A stretch of DNA of 64,000 nt from assembly GCF_963678635.1 (NCBI RefSeq), contig NC_087070.1, positions 992,001-1,056,000 on the forward strand. Reading direction: 5' to 3'. Origin of the DNA: Symsagittifera roscoffensis. Its lineage: Eukaryota; Xenacoelomorpha; Acoela; Convolutidae. Made by a program: the position numbers and the translations under genes. This document shows positions 50,098 through 61,000 of the stretch, in pieces (positions within the stretch are counted from its first letter, which is position 1; the number at the start of each line of letters is the position of its first letter). The notes beneath the pieces were generated by a model, which had not been told where the DNA came from, searched no databases, and was given only the letters and a program-made list of their open reading frames with translations.

Positions 50098-50100
<3 letters not shown>

Positions 50101-50160
<60 letters not shown>
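50101..50160. repeat. (TA)30 microsatellite
   Basis: Sixty bases of uninterrupted TA dinucleotide. Perfect length suggests high polymorphism. The reported repeat number may be affected by assembly. Confidence 0.98.
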
Positions 50161-50164
<4 letters not shown>

Positions 50165-50382
50165 GATTGTTTACGTTCATTCTAAAACTTCATTCATTCA
50201 GCAAGTTGTACGCTGATATATATGTTTTATTTATTTGTTCAGGCCTCGTTGAGGTTATTGACACATTTTCAGATGTCTGTTGGCTTTGTTTCAACTGTAT
50301 TTAAAACTATATATTTTAACAAAAATTTATATACTTGTCATTTATAATTTCGGATAAACAGTACATTTTCAACCAAGTCGTA

Positions 50383-50424
50383 TTGGGTGGTAAAAATTGG
50401 TAAAAATTGGGTGGTAAAAATTGG
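50383..50424 (+). repeat. 24-bp tandem duplication
   Basis: TTGGGTGGTAAAAATTGG occurs at 50383 and 50407, separated by TAAAAA, so a 24-bp unit is present almost twice. Confidence 0.9.
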
Positions 50425-51466
50425 AAGATAACTCCAAAGAGAATATTATTTTACCTACAAAAAATAATAATTTTTAAACACACAAATAAAACAACGATTT
50501 AATTAAAATTGCAATCCGTTCTAAAATTAAAAAAAAATGTTGAAACAGCAAAACGTGTCTTTGCCAACTGAATTGATTTTTGGCAAAACATTGCAAAAGT
50601 TGCTTAAAGTGCGAAAAAATTGTTAAATATATTAATGAAAACTAACCAATTTGGTTGATTCAAACTACGCGACAACCTCTGCGATAATTCCTAACTGATC
50701 TGAGCAATTTAGAGTTCTAAGGAGTTTTAAAAAGGTAAAACAACCGAAAATTAAAAATCACGGTTATTGTGGTGCCTGATTACAAAATATGTGTTTCACC
50801 TCAAATATTCTAGCTTTCTCGTTGTTTGAAATTAATTAAGAAATCTACAGTGAACTGCTTGACATCAAATTATCTTTTAACTAATTTCGGCTAGATAAAA
50901 CATTTATTTTGTTATTTTTTTTTAAAATAAAGTTAAGGCGGTAAATTTTTTGAAAATTAGTCTAAAACAACCAGTTGCAATGTAGTCTTATCTTTTTTTA
51001 TCTTTATCTATCATTATTTTTCTTCGAAAGATTGGGCTGAATAGATCAAAACGCTTTCAAGATTTTGTGATGAATTCGTTTAGCGTGATTAATTTAGTCA
51101 ACGTTGTTTTATTTTTCTTTTTGAAGGTATTTGAAAAAGCAGTTGATAACTATTTTTTGAACATGATTTTAGCTTAAGATTTAAATAATCACTGTTGCAA
51201 AAGCTGCCAGGAGGCCATAATTTTCTTTAAACTCAGTTTTACTGGTTTTATTGTTTCAGTGATCTCCTCAAGCGGTCTTGGAAGGCAAACCAAGGAAGAG
51301 TCTTGCAAGATTTGCAAGCAATTACATAATTTTTTGTAAATGCTTAATGCTCCTTTGGAATGCTCAGTGCTTTTTTCCGAAACTCTCAAGCTGATTCTTG
51401 AATATTTTAGCTCAAAATGCACATATTATACGTCACTAGTAAAACTTAAGTGTAAAAAAATCATCC

Positions 51467-51532
51467 GTCTAGGTGTTAGAGATTGAGTTACAAAAATTAG
51501 TCTAGGTGGTTAGAGATTGAGTTACACAAATT
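51467..51532 (+). repeat. 33-bp tandem duplication
   Basis: GTCTAGGTGTTAGAGATTGA with GTTACAAAAATTA is followed at once by GTCTAGGTGGTTAGAGATTG with AGTTACACAAATT. There are two small differences between units. Confidence 0.9.
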
Positions 51533-51976
51533 TTAAAGCAAAAAATTGAACTCTTAGCTTCAGAGAGATCCCTGTTAGATCAACTTATTCGGACTGCATA
51601 AGATACTTTTTCATGTTTTTAAAGAAACTTGTCTAGGAATTAACGTCTTGCAAAATTCTTTACATTGTACTCGAATAGGAAAACACAGTTCCTGCAAAAC
51701 TTTAAAGTCCTTTGCAAATCTCTAGTAAGATTTTTTTCAAAAAATTCAAGATCATCAGTAAACCTGAAGTTTTTAGCTTCTTTCATTTTTTTTCACAACT
51801 ATTCGAAAGTAAAATTTTTAACCTCCTAAAAACTTGGGCGCCAAGCCTTGATCTACAAATTTGCAGGAACTATTTCAATTTTTATTATTTGTTTTTCAAA
51901 ATATGATCAAAAACTCAACGTCAAAAAAGCAATAGTCTGTTAGTGTTAATGGAAATGTTAAAAAACTCTACTCGAA

Positions 51977-52008
51977 TATAAATATAATCTACTATAAATA
52001 TAATCTAC
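51977..52008 (+). repeat. 16-bp perfect tandem duplication
   Basis: TATAAATATAATCTAC is present twice head to tail without a mismatch. Confidence 0.95.
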
Positions 52009-53279
52009 TCAAAGAACCCAAAAAAAAGTTAAAAAGCTAAGTGAAAATGATTTTCTGATAAGATACCTAAAACCTTTGAGATATCTTGATGAGGTTTTGT
52101 TATTTGTGATCTGATTATATCAAAAAAATTGAAAATCATTGGACGTGTTTTAGGTCAAAATTTAGAGATTTGTTTTCCGACTACAAAAATAGCTTGTACC
52201 CTGTGAATTTTGTAACATCCTAGCTCATCGTCGACAATTTGAAATCGTCTGGAAAATTGCAATCACCAAATTGATCAGAGTTGCTTATATGAAAAGTTGC
52301 ATTATTAACACATATTTTTTGTCTTTTAAACTTTCAAAAAAAACACTGCTTTTTCGTTTTTTGACTTTGTCGTTTTTTTATTGCGTCAGATTCGGAATTT
52401 TGGATTTTGTGGGAATTTTTAAGATTTTTTGTAAAAGTTGTAAAATCTGCCATTTTTTTAGAAACTAGTGGTCCAGCGTATTTCAGATGATTTTTGCTCA
52501 ATAAAAATACAATAATTTTTTCATGTTATTTTGGATTTAAATATTTGACACAATGAAGAAAAATATTGACTTTTTGTATAATGTCCAAAAAAGTCTGAAG
52601 CCGCAAGCACGTTTTGGATGTTTTCACATTAAATCTGATCAGAAATCTTTTTATATTTTGAAAAAGATTAATAACAATGTTTGTTTTTAATAATATCAAA
52701 AGACGGAAAAAATTTTCGGACAGTAAAATCAACCAAAAATCAATTCCGCATAAAAGTTTCATTTCGAGCAAACGAGCTGAACATACTGCTGGAGTTTGTT
52801 ATTACGCCGAATAGGTTTTTTTATCCTGTTATCGCGTAATATGTTAAACATAAGTTGATAAATTATTTAAGTCGGAACAAATATTGTTAACACATAACAT
52901 AGTTAACTATTCAGAAGGCTGAAAAGCTAACTTTCTGCGATTCGTATGGGAAATAAACAGAACTTCGAGAAATGTTGCTGTTGCCCTTTTGGGTTTTCAG
53001 TAGCCACTTAAATTATTAGTAACAGTTCATAAGTTTAAAGTTCCGTAATTTGGTGCTGTAGAAACAAATAGATAGCGTTGATATAACTTGAGCCAGGGGA
53101 TTCATATTATCAAATTCATATTGATACAAGTAAAAGTAAGAACAAACCAAACAATAACAACTGATTGCTCTACACCTCAGCTATTTTTGCGAGAAAAAAA
53201 TGTTTCTAGTTTAGTTTTTTTTTCTAATGTTCAAGGAATGTGGGTCGGTCGTTCATGTGAGGTAATGATCTGTTTAAAC

Positions 53280-53640
53280 CAGTAGCGGATTTAGGGCGGG
53301 TGTGCCGGACGCTTCCCCTCAGGAATTCGACCCCATGTCGACCCAATGGGTCCCCCCTTTGTACGACTTTGAGATATCCATTTTTGGTTTACTTACCTTA
53401 AAATTTTTCTAAAGGCGCCTTTGGTGCCAATCTATGCTAATTTTGAAGGGGGAGCGCGCAGAAAATACACAAGTTTTGGTAGAAATTTTCCAAAAAGTGC
53501 CTAAAAACGCTTTTTTGTCTTTATAGTCTTCAATTTGGTCAGATTAGGGTCTTTATAGTGGTTTGGGAAAGCTCAGAAAATTAATTTGTTCGGCCTAGAA
53601 AAAGAGGTCGGCCAAAATTCTGCTCTAGAATTCTCTACTT
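53280..53640 (+). mobile_element. hAT-type MITE, copy with intact left end
   Basis: Begins CAGTAGCGGATTTAGGGCGG and carries the shared interior in order: GAATTCGACCCCATG, TGTCGACCCAATGGG, TACGACTTTGAGATATCCAT, AAATTTTTCTAAAGGCGCCT, GGGGGAGCGCGCAG and GGGAAAGCTCAGAAAATTAA. The right end should read GATCCGCCCCTG but is degraded to TCTAGAATTCTCTAC. It lies just 3' (by transcript) of the minus-strand exon ending at 53704. Confidence 0.75.
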
Positions 53641-53703
53641 TTTGACATTCAGACATCTTTCTAAGCTCGACGCGAATCGCAACTCGACGCACGACTGAGA
53701 AAA

Positions 53704-53849
53704 CTAGTAATGAATGTCATAACAATGGACCTTTCTGACGTTTTGTTGTTGTACCCCATTGTCCGCACAAAAATTATTGAATTCTTGAGACGGTCGAAAC
53801 AGAAAGTGAGCCCTCGACCCAAGAACGAAATTCTGCTCCTCAACTTTGG
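53704..53849 (-). CDS. second exon of a small unidentified gene (possibly terminal)
   Basis: The minus-strand acceptor TTTTTTTCCAG opens in phase 1 and matches the phase-1 donor of the exon at 54154-54292, so the junction codon is GCC (Ala). The frame then encodes KVEEQNFVLGSRAHFLFRPS, QEFNNFCADNGVQQQNVRK and VHCYDIHY before TAG at 53706-53704. Read with the preceding exon this gives a 94-residue, hydrophilic protein without signal peptide or membrane segment. If instead the weak site AAG|GTCCAT is a donor, the exon ends about 27 bases earlier and the gene continues. No polyadenylation signal (AATAAA) was seen on the minus strand in the several hundred bases downstream. That leaves the terminal status open. 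The family was not recognised. Confidence 0.6.
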
Positions 53850-54153
53850 CTGGAAAAAAATGTTTCAGCGTTTCACCTAAAATTGGAATTCTGTCGACTT
53901 TCAAGGGGAAAAACCAGTGACCTAAGCTCTGTAATTTTTTTCCACGATAAATCAGATATACTCCGAGAGTTCTCGCACGATATTGAGTGTGATGCAACTT
54001 AAATACACTTTTTAGTCGTGATTGTGATTTAAAAATAATGCACATGATGATACAAATTTAGTTATGAAAAAATATCGATAATCAGAGCATTGTATGCTAG
54101 TTGCATCGCAGCCGTCTATAACTCTCAATATTTAAGAATAGATATTTACTTAC

Positions 54154-54292
54154 CAATTTGTTTCGTTTTATCATCGAACAAACTGACAATGTCCAAACCG
54201 CCGAAGTCCACTGCAATCCCCTCGTTCGCTTCTGGGCTCGGAGCCGACATCCCCGTTTCCTTTTTAGGAAATTTATTGCTACGTTTATCCAT
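54154..54292 (-). CDS. first coding exon of an unidentified gene
   Basis: An ATG at 54292 on the minus strand stands in the context ACAAAAAATGG (A at -3, G at +4). The frame is open for 46 codons to a consensus donor, AAATTG|GTAAGTAAAT, phase 1. The sequence is MDKRSNKFPKKETGMSAPSP, EANEGIAVDFGGLDIVSLFD, DKTKQI: a basic N-terminus followed by a Pro/Ser and acidic stretch. Third positions are GC-rich compared with the flanks, which supports coding. There is no signal peptide, so a cytoplasmic or nuclear product is more likely than a secreted one. The next exon is probably 53704-53849 after a 304-base intron. Phase also permits splicing to the Ig exon at 34364, 20 kb downstream. I do not recognise the gene. 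Confidence 0.7.
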
Positions 54293-55489
54293 TTTTTGTC
54301 ACGGATTGTTTAATAACTTTTATTATGATGGGGAAACTACGTGAATTCAATATAAGAAAGTAAAAAGAAGGCTTTTAAATTATTGATGATGGGGAAAATT
54401 AAACTGTGAATAAAATTGCCTGCGAAATAAAGGATCTATATAGATAATTATTTGGAAAACAGCTTAAGTCGCACGTTTTTCTGTTTTTAATACCCGTCAA
54501 TAAACTATTTTGATAGAAATATTGGTAACGGTGTCAAAAATTTAAATAAATTAAACAACCGTAATCGTGGAACAGAGTCTACAAAATAGTTTTTAAGGTG
54601 AATGGTGTTTTTTTTGCTTAGCACAAGCTATGCACGGTATGATTGTAAATACATTCCGTTGCCTAATATATGAAAATTTAAGTATCATTAAATTAAATAA
54701 TGGTATAGCATAACTCACTACTAGTTTTACAAACTTTCTTCAAAAATTATGAAGCCTGCCCTGTAATATTGACAAAGCAGGTAACTTCCTATAACTTAAA
54801 AAAATCCGGATTTAATTCGTCTGATCTTAGGGTTATTATTTAGTTGCAGTACCAACTTCGACTGAAAAAATGCAAGTAATTTTAGGAGAAAAAAAGAGGT
54901 GTATGCCTTATAGCATCGGTTGCGTGTAAATTCTCAATGAAAAATTGAAAGATATAGTTGCCGGACTGGGGCGGTGATATGTGTTTATCTATCTGGTAAG
55001 TACATGACAATATACGCAATATAACCCCGATAAACAATCGATAATTCGGTTGGACAGAAAGCCAAATTAGCTTCGGATGCGCGAGTTATAATACAGTTAA
55101 AATAGACCAAAAAATGGTAGAGTTGAATTATGGCAATCAAGATAGAATAAAATATAAGCAGATTCGACTATGGTATGACAAGAATAAAAGATTCGAGGGA
55201 CCAGTGGTTAGATAATTTCAGTTTTCATAGCTTTGGGGCTAAATTTTGGGACAAATTTGGGCAAAACTGGACGCGATTCGAGCTACACGTCAGATAGTCC
55301 GTATCAATCAAAAAGATGGACTGACTATTTAGCACGCAATTGTTCTGTTCAACTTATTCTGAAGGTTTCAATGGTGCTCTAATTGACGTGAATCTAAAAG
55401 CGCGTATCTGAAAAATTAGTGGGCAGCGAAATTTGGGTGAAAAATCACCGCGAACCCTGTATGAGAAAGGGTTGGTGTGTAGTACCCCG
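54293..55489 (-). promoter_or_regulatory. presumed 5' UTR and promoter region of the gene at 54292
   Basis: Directly upstream of the start codon on the minus strand. Composition is somewhat more balanced between 54950 and 55480. No TATA box, initiator or untranslated exon could be assigned with confidence, so this rests on position only. Confidence 0.3.
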
Positions 55490-55565
55490 GTGGGTTGGGA
55501 ATTATGGGGGCGAGTGGGGGGGGGGGGGGTGTGGGTTAAGTGGTAAAGATTGAAGTGGGTTTAAA
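55450..55565 (+). repeat. G-rich tract with quadruplex potential
   Basis: The plus strand contains GGG runs at short spacing: AAAGGGTTGG, GGTGGGTTGGG, ATGGGGGCGAGT, a run of 14 G near 55517-55530, then TGTGGG and GTGGG. More than four G runs within 100 bases meet the usual pattern for G-quadruplex formation. It lies about 1.2 kb upstream of the ATG at 54292, on the non-template strand relative to other orientations. Confidence 0.7.
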
Positions 55566-56056
55566 GTAGGCACACAGGGTAGAAGTATGCGAGCAGCCTC
55601 GAGGCTCAAATTTGGCATGAACAAAAGGCAAGCGGGCAGGAACAAATTTGGGTTCGACAGTTGATAATTGAGTTATAAGCTGGTTATGAATAGTGCACTA
55701 ATTAGCAGTCGCCTGTAGCAGTCTCTTTAAAAACAATCAAAAGACAATAAAAAATCAATTTCGCCCTCCTCGCTTGATTTTTCCACATCCTACACGAACA
55801 CTATAACTCATTCCATTTGCGTTTTATAAGGTATGCGATTATTTTGGGGTTCAATTTCTAGCCTATAGACACCTAATCAAGTGAAACTTGTATCGTTAAA
55901 ATAAGCAGCAGCGATATGCTCTTCACACAAGCAAAAAAAATTGACAAAAAATCCTAGAAAAAAAACAATCTTGATTGCCAAATTACCTAATTGAAATAAG
56001 AAATAGATTATTTTACGAGAGGGCGTCGTTGCCTTGATATAAGATGTGCTGTTAGT

Positions 56057-56335
56057 TTTCTACTTCTTCGAATATTGAAACAAGACTGCTCCACTTCAAT
56101 TTGGAACGATTGTAAGTGCGGATAGTTTGCAACGCATCAATAATTCGCGTATTGAAACAAGATATCAAAGTATTATTCCAGCCAGCAAAACCGCACTTCA
56201 GTCTAGTGCAAGCATACTCGCTTGGCAACCCTAAGATTTCCGGATCGATGCCCATATGCAGTCAACTTTTCTAAAATTGGTCTGAACAAAAAAACCACCC
56301 CGGGAACATATATTCCCAACTTTCTTCGAAAGTCT
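56057..56335 (-). mobile_element. Helentron-like element, third variant, 5' part
   Basis: CTCGCTTGGCAACCCTAAGA, TTTCCGGATCGATGCCCATA and ACTTTCTTCGAAAGTCTTAA (plus strand) match the minus-oriented copy at 46096-46507. AATTCGCGTATTGAAACA is shared too. The hairpin end is missing. The open frame here belongs to the repeat and is not a gene. Confidence 0.6.
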
Positions 56336-57913
56336 TAACAAAAATAGTTAAATGAGTTTAGACTGCAAGAGGCGCTGCAGCAAATGGAGTGCTATAACTT
56401 AGTTGAAATGGTTTCAAAGTGAAATGATTGTTACAATTTGCATTTTTTTCCCAATTATAAAATGACAAAATAAATCCTTCTCTTTGATTTTGCTTCTGTT
56501 TGTTTTTCGAAACCCATGAGTAGGTAATAAATAATTTAAGAAACTCTAGGAAATCACTCAATTTTTTATTAATAAACATCAAAACAACTGCTCGCATAGA
56601 CTCTTAGTGTTCTGACTGCAATTCAACTTTTGGTTTAAAAATGTAGAACCAAACGTCAAAATTGATGCATTTTTTATCCCAGTGTCGAATTATTAGGACG
56701 ACTTAGCAAGCTTTATTTTGTTTTGAAACATTTTTTTTAAAAAAAAAAGAAAAAATATTTGGTTTTTTTGGTCATCCTTGTCATGAAAAAGTCTCGATCA
56801 GAAACGTCAAGAATGGTCGGAGAAAAAACTCCCGAACATGATTATTCTGCTACTTTCCACGAAACTTTCCTAGTTTCATTTCTAATTTAAAGTTTAATTT
56901 TATTCCGAGTGGCATCAGTGTTTTTTGCTGATAAAATCAAACAATAATTTTTAAACCAAAATTCGGGAAAACAACAGGTAAGACTGCGTCCAATATCTTG
57001 GTTGACATTGTTTTCATATGAAGTAAAATTTGTTGCTGAGTTATGTCGTAGATCATTTTCAAAACTTTTTGTTTGCAATCACTGAACCGCAAAAACTTAA
57101 TGTGCTTGAAATCGGTTAACATTGTGCTTGTTTTTTTTTCTTCTCGCTTGCAAAACTAAATGATTTCAGATCGTTTGTATGTGTCAACTAAAAAATTTAA
57201 AATGGTTATATACAACCTCAATTTATTTCATTTCAAAATTTTCATTTGCCTTCTTTAAAACGAACATTTGGACCACTGATATTTCTGTTTTGAATTGCAA
57301 GAACCTTAAATAAGAAGGAAAAAATTCTTTAAAATGGGCAGTGTTTTAAACTTTCTCATGGCCGCTTGAACACAATTATAATGCGCTACAATTTTTTTTT
57401 TGGAATTTGGAAAATTAGTTTGTCTCTTTCTGGGTTACGATATTAATCTTCAATTTTTTTGATTTTTTGATACGATGAATTTACACTAGATAATAGATAT
57501 TAAATAGTTTGAAAACCAAAAATCCGCCAAAAAGATCAGCAAGTCGCTATGAACATTGCACCATTATAATGTTCAAATATCTCAACGCTGACAAAATCGA
57601 TATTGGGCGAAGCAAACAGCCAACAACAAATAAATAACCCAGTTTTTAGTAGGGAAGAAGAATATATTTTCCTCGGGGATTCTTTTTTCCCCAGCAGCAG
57701 CTAATTCGAATGGTGTAAATAATTTAAAGCGACCATTCTGAAAGTGAGAACGTTTCTTTTCAACATCAGAGTTTATATTTTCAACAAAACATTAAAGACA
57801 ACAAATAAGTTTATCCACGCTACAATGATCAAAAATAGGGGGTAAGATTAAAAACAAAAACACCTTATACAATACATAATAGCCATTTTTTTTGTATATA
57901 TAACCTTTAATGA

Positions 57914-58102
57914 TTGTTGGAGGCAGAAATTAAACCCAAAAATGAACTCGTTTATGCCGATCAAAACCTCCTGCGAATTCAGCCAACTGATGTTTTATGG
58001 CGGGAATCGGAATGTATTTCAGGAATAAAATGCACTAAGAAATCAAAACAAGGAACGGTACAATGGGCTAAAGTGGCGTTTTGGCTCTATAATTGCTTGT
58101 AG
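57914..58102 (+). other. 62-codon open frame of balanced composition, uncertain
   Basis: Opens after GATTGTTGG and reads LEAEIKPKNELVYADQNLLR, IQPTDVLWRESECISGIKCT and KKSKQGTVQWAKVAFWLYNC, L, then TAG. Its amino-acid mixture is more protein-like than other frames nearby, which are Phe/Lys/Asn-rich. There is no clear acceptor or donor and no recognised family, so it may be a single short exon, an old coding relic or chance. Confidence 0.25.
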
Positions 58103-58384
58103 TATATTATGTTTAATGAATCAGACAGTCAAAATAGGTAGGTGTACATTAAAAATCAGGGTTAAAATAACAATAAATGATTTCAACTGTAGTTGACGAC
58201 TTCGCAAATTTTGTTCACCCGTGAAATTTGGTCTATAATTGCGGTGGACAGATGAAATGGTATGAAGTTTTTAAATTTCAGACGGACCTCGGAGACAAAA
58301 TGGGAATTTTGGCATGAAATTAAATTAATTGAAAGTAAATCAGCGTGATATTTTTCGGTCCCATTATTTTGGCCGAATCTCCCT

Positions 58385-58458
58385 AACGACGGGCGAAATT
58401 TAGTTTGAACCCGGGCCCTTGTAGACTCCGGGGCTCCTAATAATGAAGCTACTTTTGA
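58385..58458 (-). pseudogene. tRNA-like sequence, probable SINE head
   Basis: On the minus strand TAGCTTCATTATTAGG (from 58451) resembles an A box and GGGTTCAAACT (58413-58403) a B box, 39 bases apart. GCTT and GAGC can pair as a D stem with loop CATTATTAG. The T and acceptor stems do not pair, and no T run follows. This is the pattern of tRNA-derived SINEs or tRNA pseudogenes. Confidence 0.35.
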
Positions 58459-59439
58459 CTGCTGCGAGGCTTTTTGGCATTCGATTTAAAACAGTTGTCC
58501 CAGTCAAAAAGAAGGAGAAACTAACTGATTCAATTTATATTTTAAGGAGACATGCACTGATATTCAACGCAGGACAGCGATAGTTTTTTATAATCTCATC
58601 AATTAATAATCAAACGAATTACTTTTACTTTATCCTCAAAGAACCAAAAACAAATTGACGACATTGTGAAGAAAAAAAAGAAAAAACATCTTGACAGATC
58701 TAAATACCAGTAAGCTCGCTTTAAAACTGAAGCTGCGTTCTCATTCAACTATCGCAAAAATGGGACTTAGGAAACAAGGCAAAGTTTCATGTTATTCAAA
58801 TTTGTCATAAAAAAGATAAAACGGGAAAAGAGGTCGCTTTGAGTATGTAATTCTGCACAAAATAAACAAACAAAAATTACATTCGGGATAAAAAAAGCAG
58901 ACTTTTATGACATGAATGATAACAGATAAGTCATTTCCGGCCGGGGCAAAAGTGAAAGAAATCCAGTCAAAATTGGGACGTATGAAAATATGAAAAGAAA
59001 AGTTGACGTTGTATTGACCGATTTGAAACAAGGCATTTTTTAAAGCATGGTTTATTTTACCGTAAGCATGCACCTATCCTATCAAATAGTTTTATCTTTC
59101 AGAATGAAATGAATACGAAACTGAAAATTAGAAGAAAAAAAGAAAAAACTCTCGATAGTTTCAAGAAAAAGGCTTGGGAATGAAAAACAGTTTGAGAATA
59201 ATTTTCAAAGTGGTTCAAATGCTTCACGAAATAAAATTTCCAAGGTCAACTGATCTTTTAGCTAATCCATTCAAAGTATTTTTCATATATGTATGTTGTT
59301 ATTTGACTTTTCCACTGATTTTTGTCTTCTGATAAAAATTGTTCTCTATGTTTTTTTTCTTTCATTTGTGATTTCTTTCTTTTCTTTATTCTTTCATTTT
59401 TTCTAAAGATTTATTAGATTCTGCAAAATTTTTGACACC

Positions 59440-59815
59440 AAGATTGAGCAACATAAGATGGGTGATAAATTTAGATGTGGCAATCAACCACTGGTATGAT
59501 AAAAAAAAAAGATCACTTGACTAAATAGAACTGCACAGTGAAAATACTTTTATCCCATACAACTACGACGCCAAACTGTGCACTAGATGTGAGAGATAAG
59601 GCTTCAAACATGTTTTAAAATGTCAAAAACATTTTTAAAATTTCTGTGGGTTAAGAGCACAAATACCTGAAAGGTAAGTTTTGTCGTCACAAGAACTTTT
59701 ACCGATTCTGCGACGAGATAGTTGTCCCGGACATAGCAAATGTAAGTGATCTCCGCAAACTGTATGCGGATTCGGCAAATTTGGATAATTTGAAGTGTTT
59801 TAGAGCGATTTAATG
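59440..59815 (+). pseudogene. decayed Cys/His-rich coding remnant
   Basis: Two plus-strand fragments look protein-like against an AT-rich background. The first has PYNYDAKLCTRCER, a TAA, then GFKHVLKCQKHF, a TAA, and NFCGLRAQIPER; the spacing C-x2-C-x6-H-x3-C is like a zinc knuckle. The second, in a different frame, has KFCRHKNFYRFCDEIVVPDI and ANVSDLRKLYADSANLDNLK, CFRAI, then a stop. A GAAAG|GTAAGT donor-like site lies between them. It is interrupted by stops, so not functional as read, and lies just left of the foldback element at 59901. Confidence 0.4.
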
Positions 59816-59900
59816 TTTAGGCTATTTGTTCGCGGAATCCAAAACAGCAAAGAAAACCAAAGAAAGTTAGCATTGTTACTATCGTGTTTTCAGCGGTAGG

Positions 59901-60127
59901 GCAACAATTCTAACATGCGACAATTCGTAACATGCGACAATTCGTAACAAGCGACAATTTGTAACAAGGCGTTGGTAAGTAGAATACGCTTGCTCCGCTG
60001 CGCTTACATTCGGCGCGAGAGGAAAATTGATCAAAAATAAGCGTTTGCCACTTAATATAATCTTACGAATAGTCGCTTGTTACGAATCGTCGCCTGTTAC
60101 GAATTTTCGCCTGTTACGAATTGTCTC
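59901..60127. mobile_element. foldback structure made of 17-bp iterons
   Basis: Left arm: four head-to-tail units of GCGACAATTCGTAACAT type (59901-59916, 59917-59933, 59934-59950, 59951-59967). Right arm: four units in inverse orientation (60060-60076, 60077-60093, 60094-60110, 60111-60127). Each unit is 17 bp except the first (16). The 92-bp spacer has no open frame. The flanks TGTTTTCAGC and TGTTTTTCAGC are similar on both sides and might be a target duplication. Confidence 0.85.
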
Positions 60128-60478
60128 TTCATGTTTTTCAGCCTGTTGCGGAATCCGCTTACAATTCTCATAACGCTCAAAATGGCTTCGTAATTGAGTT
60201 CATAGCCGATGTAAATATGAATGTGTGATCGGCACCGGATGACTAATACTACAATAATAAACGACAAGAGTGCCAAAATTGAATAAGTGTTTAGGAAATA
60301 CGCAAATTTATTTATAACCAAGGTTGAAGAAAAAATATATAAAAAGTCTAGGAGTCAAATAGAAAAAAAAAAGAAAAAATTGCAATTCAAAAAATATAAA
60401 TTTCAATAAAAGCATCATGGAATCAAGTAAAACAAACATTTTACCAAAAATTGACTTCCTCAATTACAAGTTTTGGAC

Positions 60479-61000
60479 TTTTTTGGTTCAAAAACGCTTT
60501 TAATCAGTCTTTGAACGGTTGGCTGTTTAGAATATATATTTTTGTAATAATAACACATCTTGAGCTAAAACGAGGTCAAATTATAAACTAAGAAAAGTCT
60601 TAGTCTTTTTTGGTTCAAAAAAGTTTTTAATCAGTGTTGGAACGATTGGCTGTTTAGAATATATTTTTTTGTAATAACTAACACATCGTTGACTAAAACA
60701 AAGCCAAACTATGAACTAAGAAAAGTTTCAGTCTTTTTTGGTTCAAAAACGCTTTTAATCAGTCTTTGAACGATTGGCTGTTTAGAGTTTATGTTTTTTT
60801 TGTAATAACTGACACACCATAACCTAAAACGAGGCCAAATTATGAACTAGGAAAAGTCTGAACTAGGAAAAGTCTTAGTCTTTTTTGGTTCAAAAAAGTT
60901 TTTAATCAGTGTTTGAATGATTGGCTGTTTAGATTATCTTTTTGTTTGTAATAACTGATCCTTCGTGAGAAAATACTAGAATTTAAAACTCTTTCTTTTT
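60479..61000 (+). repeat. 127-bp tandem array, four units in a dimeric pattern
   Basis: Units start with TTTTTTGGTTCAAAAA at 60479, 60606, 60734 and 60881. Units 1 and 3 share AACGCTTTTAATCAGTCTTT, whereas units 2 and 4 share AAAGTTTTTAATCAGTGTT. This points to amplification as a 255-bp dimer. Unit 3 carries an internal 17-bp duplication (CTGAACTAGGAAAAGT). All share TGATTGGCTGTTTAGA-type sequence. Confidence 0.92.

Noticed and set aside
50071-50304. Open frame with an Ile-Tyr repeat
   Set aside because: Caused by the (TA)30 microsatellite.
53661-53843. Alternative minus-strand frame overlapping the exon at 53704-53849
   Set aside because: Out of frame with the phase-1 junction from 54154; no supporting splice site for it.
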